From the NCBI GenBank assembly GCA_020353115.1, contig CP070687.1, positions 2,129,300 to 2,140,014 of the forward strand: 10,715 nt of DNA, in the 5' to 3' direction. This document shows, piece by piece, positions 1-6,135 of this stretch. The first letter of the stretch is position 1. Each line of letters starts with the position of its first letter. Origin of the DNA: Bacteroidales bacterium. GTDB taxonomy: Bacteria; Bacteroidota; Bacteroidia; Bacteroidales; VadinHA17. Under the pieces are notes generated by a model. It saw only the letters and a list, made by a program, of their open reading frames with translations, had not been told where the DNA came from and did no database searches. The translations under genes were made by a program, and so were the position numbers.

Positions 1-1296
1 GTATAGTTCCCTTACCTTCCCGTTTTCCAGTACCATTCTGACCTGCTTTTCCTTCTGGTCCGAATCATCGAAGAACCGGGTATTTATCGTTCTGGTCTTC
101 GGTTGCTTCACGGTATCCTGCAGGATCATCGGTACACCTGCGTCAGGATAGGCAAGTTGCGTTGTCAATAAAGGAAAAAGATTGCCGGTTTCTCCTGCGG
201 GATAAGCTGCTGCCTGTGTACTGTTTCTTCCGGTAATTCCCGGGCTGACAGTAAGACAGGTAACAACCAGCAATATCATCCCGGCCGTCAGCCACCGGTC
301 AGATAAATTCGGCCTGGTAACGGGCTTTTGGGTTATCCTTCTGATGCGGGATAAAAGAGCATGTCTCTTGCCTGTCATTGCAACGGCATAACGCGGTGTA
401 TTCATGGAATATTCCTGAAGGGTGACCAGTGCCTTTGCATAAACCAGTGATCCGCTGCCTCCTTTTACAGCCATATCATCACAACAATGCTCCCTTTCTT
501 TCCGAATAATTCCGGAAATCCACCAGACGGCAGGATGGTAGAAAAAAACGGCTTCCATAAGGGATTGGAAAAGGTTTACCACGAAATCGTTCCGTCTGAT
601 ATGGGCCAGTTCATGAGCAATAATCGCCTCAATCTGGTCGCCTGGTATGCCGGAAAGGACACTTAACGGAAGGAGAATAACAGGTTTGAAATACCCTATA
701 ACCATCGGAACCCTCGCAAGGGATGACTGTAACACCCTGACCGGCTTTTTTATACCCATCCGGTCGGTTAAGGTTGCAATCGTGTTGTTCCAAATCCCTG
801 GAAGTGGAGATGTCCCGAGATACTTCATTCTCTCCGAATAGACCAGGCCTCCGGTTAACTTCAGGCAGAATATGAAAATTCCGGCAATCCAGAGAGTAAC
901 AATAAATGGGAAGTGCCTGTTATAGTATCCTTTGAATTCCTGGAAGAAGGCGGTCAGACCTGAAGCAGCCAGTTCCGAATCCGCTAAAACCGGGGAAGAA
1001 AGGTTTTCGGGGAGAGAGAATCCGGCATCCGTTGTACCTTGCCGAAATTCTCCATAGGATAATTGTTCCGCAGTACCGGAATAGAGTCTGATGAAAGTTG
1101 CTGCCGTAAGTATCAGGATTGCAGCAAGTGAACCAACCGCAAGCAGGTAACGGATCCTTGCTGTCTGCTTCCTGAAAAGTATTAAAACCAGTCCGACAGA
1201 CATGCCAATTAAAAATCCCTGCCACAGGGAGTGAATAAAGGTCCATCCCAGGGAATAGAGGACCCGGTCAGAGATCAGATTATGAATGAATTCCAT
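1..1296 (-). CDS. M56 family (BlaR1/MecR1-type) membrane metallopeptidase, 3' end cut by window edge
   Basis: The frame is open from the ATG at 1296 to base 1, giving 432 codons with no stop, so the C-terminus lies outside the window. I see hydrophobic segments at about residues 14-41, 50-69, 129-152 and 336-352, and between the third and fourth a zinc-peptidase core: HELAH at 228-232 followed by ...KEREHCCDD, where E269 is the likely third zinc ligand. This is the M56 (BlaR1/MecR1) layout; in that family a membrane sensor is activated by ligand and its cytosolic zinc protease triggers loss of the partner repressor. The start is well supported: AGGAGG at 1305-1310 sits 8 nt upstream, inside the repressor gene, and the two genes overlap by 17 nt, so translation is probably coupled. 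The stretch after residue 352 is presumably the extracytoplasmic sensor part, but I do not recognise a penicillin-binding domain in the piece present, so the signal is unknown. Many Bacteroidota M56 proteins lack that domain. Confidence 0.93.
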   Translation of the reverse strand, partial: MEFIHNLISDRVLYSLGWTFIHSLWQGFLIGMSVGLVLILFRKQTARIRYLLAVGSLAAILILTAATFIRLYSGTAEQLSYGEFRQGTTDAGFSLPENLSSPVLADSELAASGLTAFFQEFKGYYNRHFPFIVTLWIAGIFIFCLKLTGGLVYSERMKYLGTSPLPGIWNNTIATLTDRMGIKKPVRVLQSSLARVPMVIGYFKPVILLPLSVLSGIPGDQIEAIIAHELAHIRRNDFVVNLFQSLMEAVFFYHPAVWWISGIIRKEREHCCDDMAVKGGSGSLVYAKALVTLQEYSMNTPRYAVAMTGKRHALLSRIRRITQKPVTRPNLSDRWLTAGMILLVVTCLTVSPGITGRNSTQAAAYPAGETGNLFPLLTTQLAYPDAGVPMILQDTVKQPKTRTINTRFFDDSDQKEKQVRMVLENGKVRELY

Positions 1297-1669
1297 TTTC
1301 GCTTCCTCCTTCAATTTGTTTGATTAATTCTTTTATTTGTTCCAGTTCATCCTTTGACGGTTTGTGATTCCCCAATGCCTGTACTACAAGCTTCATTGCA
1401 GAGCCACCAAACGTGCTGTGTAAAAACCTGTCCAGTAAAAGACCCTGCGTCTCTTCCCTCTCCATGACAGCCCGGTATATATGGGACCGGCCATCTTCAT
1501 TCCGCCTGACCAGATTTTTGTCTGTCATAATCTGCATTATTTTCAGTGTCGTTGTATAGCCAACCCTTTTCTTCATGCTCAGCCGTTCGTTAACAAAACG
1601 CACGGTGGATGGTCCGTTCTCCCACAAAACCTGGAGTATCTCAAGTTCAGCTTCTGTCGGTTTAACCAT
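1280..1669 (-). CDS. BlaI/MecI/CopY-family transcriptional repressor
   Basis: From the ATG at 1669 this encodes 129 aa, close to the usual 120-130 aa of BlaI/MecI. The N-terminal winged helix is recognisable: PTEAELEILQVLWENGPSTV, then YTTTLKIMQIMTDKNLVRR with the wing residues ...GRSHIYRA. The C-terminal part (LLLDRFLHSTFGGSAMKLVVQAL, then an acidic/lysine-rich helix) matches the dimerisation domain. In the family the dimer sits on palindromic operators until the partner M56 protease causes its cleavage or release. The M56 gene follows with a 17-nt overlap, and two matching palindromes lie directly upstream, so autoregulation is likely. Start choice: ATG 1669 has a GGAAAAGAG Shine-Dalgarno-like stretch just upstream; ATG 1684 (five residues longer, no SD) is also possible; a TTG at 1714 is unlikely because it lies in the promoter. 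No beta-lactamase gene is visible nearby. Confidence 0.93.
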   Translation of the reverse strand: MVKPTEAELEILQVLWENGPSTVRFVNERLSMKKRVGYTTTLKIMQIMTDKNLVRRNEDGRSHIYRAVMEREETQGLLLDRFLHSTFGGSAMKLVVQALGNHKPSKDELEQIKELIKQIEGGSENGIHS

Positions 1670-1693
1670 TTTTCTCTTTTCCATAATCAATAA

Positions 1694-1709
1694 TACGAAT
1701 GTTTTCGTA
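1694..1709. promoter_or_regulatory. Operator palindrome 1 (TACGAA-N4-TTCGTA), over the predicted start site
   Basis: This is the same dyad as operator 2, TACGAA tgtt TTCGTA, beginning 2 nt downstream of the -7 element and covering the predicted transcription start. The half-sites are identical in both copies while the 4-nt centres differ, which is the pattern expected for protein binding rather than for a simple duplication. Confidence 0.78.
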
Positions 1710-1711
1710 GA

Positions 1712-1743
1712 CAAATATATACGAAAGGATTCGTAATTACAAA
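1712..1743 (-). promoter_or_regulatory. Bacteroidota-type promoter of the repressor-M56 operon
   Basis: On the minus strand the sequence reads TTTG (1743-1740), a 20-bp spacer, then TATATTTG (1719-1712), an exact fit to the Bacteroidota -33/-7 consensus TTTG-N19-21-TAnnTTTG. The predicted start site is near 1704-1707, giving a leader of about 36 nt to ATG 1669. Both operator palindromes overlap this promoter. Confidence 0.8.
1720..1735. promoter_or_regulatory. Operator palindrome 2 (TACGAA-N4-TTCGTA), in the -33/-7 spacer
   Basis: A perfect 6-4-6 inverted repeat, TACGAA aggA TTCGTA, lies wholly between the -33 and -7 elements. BlaI/MecI-family repressors are known to bind short dyads of TACA/TGTA type; this half-site is a plausible variant. 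Repression would follow from blocking RNA polymerase. Its start is 26 bp from that of operator 1. Confidence 0.78.
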
Positions 1744-1844
1744 TAATTTTACCAGAAACCCTGTAAAAAAGTGTTAAAAAAAGTTAATTAAATAAGAGGT
1801 ATGTTTCAGGAGTATGAACAGGAGCGGTCTTTTTTTTGTGGAGA

Positions 1845-2810
1845 TCAATCCGAACCTGTTCCGGTCGAACCTGTTCCGGTCGAACCTGTTCCGGTTATTT
1901 TCAGGATCGGTTTTCCTTTTTTCATCTTTTCGACCTGGCATATAACCTTATCCCCTGCTTTAAACAGCTTCTCCTGGCCCGGATTAAGGTATGCTTGGTG
2001 ATGTATTCCCTTATGATCTTTTACGATCAGACATGGTTTGAGAAGATAGCCGTGCTCTTTTCCAGTGACTTTTTTTACAATATGGAACGTGTATTTCTCT
2101 CCCGTTTTTAAATACGGATGATCCGGTTCGATCAGAACTCTTCCATCCGTGCTTAATTTGGCCACCGTTGCCATGATGGTTTTTCCAACGGATATTTCGT
2201 AATCCAGGTAATAATCATGTCTCAGAAGATGTTTCTGTCCATGCGGATCGGCCAGTATAATATATTTATTATTGTCAAGGCCTCTGGCTATTTTTTTCAC
2301 CTTAAACGAGTACCGTGTTCCCGGAATAAGGTTTTTAGCTCTCCGGCCTCTTTTAACCAAGGCAAGATGAATTTCCCCTTTTTTTATCCGCTCGATTCTG
2401 CAACGGATTTCAGGTTTGTCACTCTGTTCTTTCCATCCCGGAGGACAGGGTGCTGTCAGTTCGTTTTTAAATATATCGGTTACTACGGCTACTTTTTCCT
2501 GCTGCCCGATAGGATTCAGTCTGTCTTCATACCTGAGCAGGGGAAAATTGTAAAGATTGCCTTCTTTGTAATACGGATGACGGGGTTCCAGATAGATCCT
2601 TCCGGTGCAATCGATTTTATCCACTCTGCAGGGAATATCTTTGCCCGGTTCCAGGGCATAATTTTTATAATAATCGGCTTTCAGAAGATGTTTCCATTTA
2701 AATGGATCAGCCAGGACATAATATTTCCCGTCGCCGGGTATAACCAGGACCTTTTCAATCAGGAAGGAATACTCTTTCCCTTCAATAAGTTTATGTATTT
2801 CTTTATCCAT
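1845..2810 (-). CDS. Duplicated S1/OB-fold-like domain protein with tandem TGTGS tail
   Basis: A 321-aa protein without a signal peptide or membrane segment, so probably cytoplasmic. It is an internal duplication. Residues about 10-155 and 163-306 align as two copies of a module of two subdomains. The first subdomain has YSF..K, K-Y-x-L-ADP, KHLL..DYY..Y, and EPxHPY.K.G (L33-P36 and H78/P79 in copy 1; L186-P189 and H231/P232 in copy 2). The second ends CRIERIKKGEIHLAL in copy 1 and CQVEKMKKGKPILKI in copy 2. Strand-rich units of about 70 aa with a G-K-x-I-x-C-x-V-x-K-I turn resemble OB/S1 nucleic-acid-binding folds, but this is recognition by eye and no catalytic motif is present. The last 16 residues are three TGTGS repeats plus Asp, encoded by a perfect DNA tandem repeat. 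The ATG at 2810 has AGGG two bases upstream. It is divergent from the LON-domain gene, 181 nt apart. Function unknown; RNA or nucleic-acid binding is a guess. Confidence 0.8.
   Translation of the reverse strand: MDKEIHKLIEGKEYSFLIEKVLVIPGDGKYYVLADPFKWKHLLKADYYKNYALEPGKDIPCRVDKIDCTGRIYLEPRHPYYKEGNLYNFPLLRYEDRLNPIGQQEKVAVVTDIFKNELTAPCPPGWKEQSDKPEIRCRIERIKKGEIHLALVKRGRRAKNLIPGTRYSFKVKKIARGLDNNKYIILADPHGQKHLLRHDYYLDYEISVGKTIMATVAKLSTDGRVLIEPDHPYLKTGEKYTFHIVKKVTGKEHGYLLKPCLIVKDHKGIHHQAYLNPGQEKLFKAGDKVICQVEKMKKGKPILKITGTGSTGTGSTGTGSD
1851..1895. repeat. Perfect 3 x 15-bp in-frame tandem repeat (minisatellite)
   Basis: The unit CGAACCTGTTCCGGT occurs three times without a mismatch at 1851-1865, 1866-1880 and 1881-1895. 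On the minus strand each unit reads ACC GGA ACA GGT TCG and encodes TGTGS. The unit is codon-aligned and ends one residue before the stop, so gain or loss of units changes only tail length. Exact identity at synonymous positions implies recent expansion. Confidence 0.95.
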
Positions 2811-2991
2811 GACCCTGTGTACTAAACAAAGATGATGATTTTTTGTTAATCAATGAAATGGTTTCGGATGATCGTTGTTTTTTATTTTCGTCAGAGACAA
2901 AACCCGGAGGAGATACCAGAATAGTAATATTAACCGTGAGCCTTTGGCCGGATATTTGTGGATTATTTTATGATGGACATTATTTGCAGAA

Positions 2992-3594
2992 ATGAACAGG
3001 CAATTTCATAGGATTCCTTTTTTTCCACTGGGATTAAGCATCTTTCCGGGTGAAAAGGCACCATTGCGTATCTTTGAATCCAGGTACAGGCAGCTTATAA
3101 CCGAGTGTCGCGAGAGCGGGATGACTTTCGGTATACCCTTCATATCCGATTCCAGGATTCTAGGTATCGGGACAGAAGTCATGCTGAACGAGGTTCTTGA
3201 TGTCAGTCCGGAAGGGGAAATGATAATTATAATTGAAGGATTGAAGATTTTCAGGGTTACAGACTATATACGAATCCTTCCCGGCAAATTATATGGCGGG
3301 GGAGAAATTGAATACCTGGAAACAGACGATTACTCGGTAAACCGGCGATTGATCAATCTTGTCATATCCCTTGATCTGATAACCGGGACATCCGGTTCAA
3401 AACCCGGTTACACCGATAATATCAATATGATTGAAGTTGCAAAATCGCTGAACCTTGGTTCCAGGGACAAGTACAGGTTTCTGCGGCTTATAAGGCCCGA
3501 TCTTAAGGAGAGGTTTCTGATCAAACAGCTTGAATACCGTCATTTGCTCCGAAAGCAGGAAGAGCTTCTGAAAAAGAATTTCGTTTTGAACTAA
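2992..3594 (+). CDS. Stand-alone LON substrate-binding (N-terminal) domain protein
   Basis: A 200-aa protein that consists almost only of the LON N-terminal domain (PF02190-type). The hallmark is at residues 7-35: RIPFFPLGLSIFPGE, then PLRIFESRYRQLI, followed by GMTFGIP and the strands around GTEVMLNEVLDV...EGLKIFRV, and a helical C-terminal half ending in a charged helix. The AAA+ and Ser-Lys protease domains of full Lon are absent, as in the small LON-domain proteins common in bacteria. These are thought to bind unfolded or specific protein segments, but their bacterial role is poorly defined; no enzyme activity is predicted. The ATG at 2992 lacks a Shine-Dalgarno sequence, which is usual for the phylum. 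The stop codon interlocks with that of the convergent phospholipase D-family gene (4-nt overlap), so there is no room for a terminator between them. Confidence 0.9.
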   Translation: MNRQFHRIPFFPLGLSIFPGEKAPLRIFESRYRQLITECRESGMTFGIPFISDSRILGIGTEVMLNEVLDVSPEGEMIIIIEGLKIFRVTDYIRILPGKLYGGGEIEYLETDDYSVNRRLINLVISLDLITGTSGSKPGYTDNINMIEVAKSLNLGSRDKYRFLRLIRPDLKERFLIKQLEYRHLLRKQEELLKKNFVLN

Positions 3595-5066
3595 TAGAGC
3601 GGACCTAGTATACGGGCGAGTGATTCATAAAGGATCTGTTTTTTCGGCCTGTTTTTCCATTCATCTTCATTTATCAACCTGCTGTGGGCGATATCGTTGA
3701 AGAAGCTTTCTTCCAGTTTCCTGGTTACCGTTTCATTATAAATCAGGGCATTTGCTTCAAAATTCAGGTCAAAACTGCGGTAATCAATATTGGCTGTGCC
3801 AACGGTTGAGAAAATGCCATCCACCATCAGGAGTTTTGCATGATTGAATCCGTTTTCATAGAGATATACCTTGATTCCGGCTTCCAGTAATTCACTGACA
3901 TACGAAAACGAGTTCCAATAGGCTATGGTTGAATCGGACTTTGCCGGAAGGATCAGCCGGACATCCACCCCACTCAATGCTCCTGTTTTCAGAGCCGTAA
4001 GTATACTTTCGTTCGGGGAGAAATAAGGTGTGGTGATGTATATGGTTTTCTGTGCGGTGGTTATGGCACAGAAAAAGGCCTGCATGATACTTGACCAGTC
4101 GGAATCCGGTCCGCTGGATGTGATTTGTATCAGATGGGTCTCATCCACGAGGTGTTCGGGGAAATACCGCCCCGGATCGAGAAGAATCTCTCCTGAAACA
4201 AAATACCAGTCCACATTGAAAATAATCTGGAGCGAATGAACGGATTCTCCTTCCAGTCTGAGGTGCGTATCTCTCCAGGAACCCACCTTCTTGTTCCCAT
4301 GGATGTACTTATCCGCAATATTAATTCCACCCACAAATCCTATCGTTCCGTCAATAACGATTATCTTCCTGTGATTCCTGAAGTTGACCTTACTCGTGAA
4401 ATAGGGAAACCGTACCGGCATGAACGCATATGTCTCAATTCCCTCACGGTTCAGGGAAGCGATATATTTCTTGCTGAGCTTCCAGCTTCCCACATCATCA
4501 AAGATGATCCGGATTGTAATTCCCTGCCTGGCCTTCCGGACCAGCACATCACGGATCCTGTTCCCGATATTATCCGATTCCCACCGGTAAAACTCCATGT
4601 GGATATGATCTTTTGCACCTTCAAGTTCATATATGATGGAGCGGAATGTTTCTTCTCCGCTATTCATTACATCTATCTTATTCCGTTCCGTAAGCAATGC
4701 TTTACTGTTATTAAGCAGCAGCCTGATTATGTTTATCTTGTTACGGATCCGTTCGTCTTTTAAAAAAGCCATATTCGGGAGGTCAATAATCTGGTTTTTG
4801 CTCATGCTGCTTATCCTTTCCAGGTCGTTCAGCCCCTTTCTCGAAAATATTTTCTGCTTGCGGAAACTCTGGCCAAAAACAATATAGCTTACTATACCAA
4901 TTACGGGGATAAGCAGAATAAACAGAGCCCAGGATATCGTTTTAACAGGATCTCGGTTTTCAAGGATAACAAAAAAAACAGTGAAGATGATGGTCCCGGT
5001 ATACAGAAGAACCAGGATTATGGTCAGACTGGTAAATACTATTTCCCAATTCGCCCCAAGAACCAT
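3591..5066 (-). CDS. cls: Cardiolipin synthase / phospholipase D-family membrane protein
   Basis: A 491-aa protein, the normal length for bacterial ClsA-type enzymes. Two N-terminal membrane segments (about 8-35 and 43-64, with the ...NRDPVKTISWALFILLIPVIG signature between and within them) precede two PLD domains, each with an HKD motif: NHRKIIVIDG (H232, K234, D239, followed by GFVGG) and NHAKLLMVDG (H409, K411, D416, followed by VGTANID). Both catalytic sets are intact. The known reaction is transfer of a phosphatidyl group from one phosphatidylglycerol to another, giving cardiolipin and glycerol at the inner membrane; other alcohols can be used by some relatives. The final residues GPLY are consistent with Cls tails. 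The ATG at 5066 has no Shine-Dalgarno sequence. It lies 87 nt downstream of the outer-membrane protein gene on the same strand, so co-transcription is possible but not shown. Confidence 0.94.
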   Translation of the reverse strand: MVLGANWEIVFTSLTIILVLLYTGTIIFTVFFVILENRDPVKTISWALFILLIPVIGIVSYIVFGQSFRKQKIFSRKGLNDLERISSMSKNQIIDLPNMAFLKDERIRNKINIIRLLLNNSKALLTERNKIDVMNSGEETFRSIIYELEGAKDHIHMEFYRWESDNIGNRIRDVLVRKARQGITIRIIFDDVGSWKLSKKYIASLNREGIETYAFMPVRFPYFTSKVNFRNHRKIIVIDGTIGFVGGINIADKYIHGNKKVGSWRDTHLRLEGESVHSLQIIFNVDWYFVSGEILLDPGRYFPEHLVDETHLIQITSSGPDSDWSSIMQAFFCAITTAQKTIYITTPYFSPNESILTALKTGALSGVDVRLILPAKSDSTIAYWNSFSYVSELLEAGIKVYLYENGFNHAKLLMVDGIFSTVGTANIDYRSFDLNFEANALIYNETVTRKLEESFFNDIAHSRLINEDEWKNRPKKQILYESLARILGPLY

Positions 5067-5153
5067 GGCAGTGTTTGTTGAAAACAGATTTCTAAAGTTA
5101 AAAATAAGGAATTAAAATAGATGCAGTAGGTTCTATATTTTTATGGACAAAAG

Positions 5154-5798
5154 CTAGAAAAGCAACCCGAGACTGACTAACAACTGGCTGGTTCTGGTAT
5201 CCAGATCAAATGAAGCTCCACCGATTTTAACAGTATCACCCAGCCGGCTAAGATTTCCCTCGTACCGTATATCCAGTGTGAGCTTTTTAAAGAAATCAAA
5301 TCCAAGTCCTGCCTGGTATCCAAATGTAGCCGTATTATATTTTTCATCGTACCCTGAAAAATCCAGAAGATCGGCTTTATCACTGATCAGGATACTTGCA
5401 ACCGGGCCCGCCTGGATGCGTGCCGGACCGAGTTTATATCCCAACATAACCGGTATGTCGATCCTGTTGAATTCCAGCTCCTCGGTCCATTCCGACCGGT
5501 CAGGGTGATAATTGTATACATCCCTGAGTAATACTTCTCCGCTTGTCGAACTGAAATAGATTTCAGGCTGGAGATATGCAGAAAAGATTGTAATCCTTAA
5601 CATGAATCCGCCGTGAAACCCGACTGAGGCATTCGATACACCTTCGAGAGAATACTCCTCTATATCATCCTGGACCGTTACAACATCATCCATCCTGATC
5701 CAGCTGGTGTTTAAACCTGCTTTAATCCCAAAATCGATTTGCCCGTATGCAATAGTCACGCTTAATAAGCCAACAAGTATCAATACTTTTTTTTTCAT
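5154..5798 (-). CDS. Small outer-membrane beta-barrel protein (PorT-like, OMP_b-brl_2 family)
   Basis: A 214-aa protein with a clear signal peptide (KKK, then a hydrophobic core, cleavage probably near A17-Y-G-Q20). The mature part starts IDFGIKAGLNTSW, alternates polar and apolar residues in strand-length stretches, contains the family-like block NRIDIPVMLGYKLGPARIQAGP (about 111-132), and ends ...LLVSLGLLF with the terminal Phe typical of barrel insertion by BAM. This fits the PF13568-type eight-stranded porin-family proteins abundant in Bacteroidota, which include PorT-like proteins; most have no known function and some are structural or adhesion-related. The ATG at 5798 follows an AT-rich leader with no Shine-Dalgarno sequence. 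The cardiolipin synthase gene follows on the same strand. Confidence 0.88.
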   Translation of the reverse strand: MKKKVLILVGLLSVTIAYGQIDFGIKAGLNTSWIRMDDVVTVQDDIEEYSLEGVSNASVGFHGGFMLRITIFSAYLQPEIYFSSTSGEVLLRDVYNYHPDRSEWTEELEFNRIDIPVMLGYKLGPARIQAGPVASILISDKADLLDFSGYDEKYNTATFGYQAGLGFDFFKKLTLDIRYEGNLSRLGDTVKIGGASFDLDTRTSQLLVSLGLLF

Positions 5799-6016
5799 TG
5801 TTCTATTCTTTGAGTTTCTCTAAAGGGACCCGATCCCGTTTCCTGTATCTCAGTAACGGAAAACAGGCGATATTATTTCAACCAATTTCCTTTCACCGGA
5901 CAAAAAACCGGATTCGCTGCTTTGCAGTGTTACCAAATCTTAATGCACGTTTCAGTTTATCAACGATAATTTAATTGTGGAATCCGGTTTATCAAAAGGT
6001 AAGAATACCATCCAAT

Positions 6017-6038
6017 GGATAAGTTAATAATCTTATCC
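6017..6038. repeat. Inverted repeat GGATAAG-N8-CTTATCC
   Basis: Perfect 7-bp arms at 6017-6023 and 6032-6038 flank an AT-only 8-nt centre. No T-tract follows on either strand, so it is not an intrinsic terminator. It could be an operator, or a leader hairpin 98 nt before the metallophosphoesterase start. Confidence 0.5.
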
Positions 6039-6086
6039 TGCAATAAACATTGACCGGTTATTTTGCAATCCAATCGAAATTTACCA

Positions 6087-6108
6087 ATTTCATCCCGCGG
6101 GATTAAAT
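6087..6108. repeat. 22-bp near-perfect palindrome with ATCCCGCGGGAT core
   Basis: The 12-bp core ATCCCGCGGGAT (6092-6103) is a perfect palindrome in an AT-rich setting; after one mismatched pair the symmetry continues with ATTT (6087-6090) against AAAT (6105-6108). It ends 27 nt before the ATG at 6136, where a repressor site would act on the metallophosphoesterase promoter. No regulator is identified. Confidence 0.5.
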
Positions 6109-6135
6109 CGTAATCACAGTGCAATCCGAACAGAA

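Larger units (their letters stand above)
5799..6135. other. Divergent intergenic region, 337 nt, with two palindromes
   Basis: It separates the outer-membrane protein gene (minus) from the metallophosphoesterase gene (plus), so it must hold at least two promoters. I find no convincing full TTTG/TAnnTTTG pair on either strand and no open frame that looks coding. Two inverted repeats stand out on the metallophosphoesterase side (6017-6038 and 6087-6108, listed separately). Confidence 0.7.

Noticed and set aside
920..1246. Minus-strand open frame of 108 codons
   Set aside because: It overlaps, in another frame, the M56 peptidase frame, which has the HELAH site, membrane segments and a strong Shine-Dalgarno sequence.
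1669..1714. Longer repressor start at a TTG (1714)
   Set aside because: The added codons lie across operator 1 and the -7 promoter element, upstream of the predicted transcription start, and there is no ribosome-binding site.
1851..1895. CRISPR-like array
   Set aside because: The 15-bp units are directly adjacent with no spacers, are in frame, and there are no cas genes.
2217..2825. Long plus-strand open frame antisense to the OB-like protein
   Set aside because: It is fully covered by the minus-strand gene, its product is low-complexity Phe/Ile-rich, and the minus frame shows a clear internal domain duplication.
2811..2991. Promoters between the OB-like and LON-domain genes
   Set aside because: Partial boxes (CATCTTTG on minus, GATATTTG on plus) occur, but none has a full TAnnTTTG with a correctly spaced TTTG, so I do not annotate them.
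4236..4763. Plus-strand open frame of 175 codons
   Set aside because: It is antisense to the Cls gene over the first HKD domain and shows no family features.
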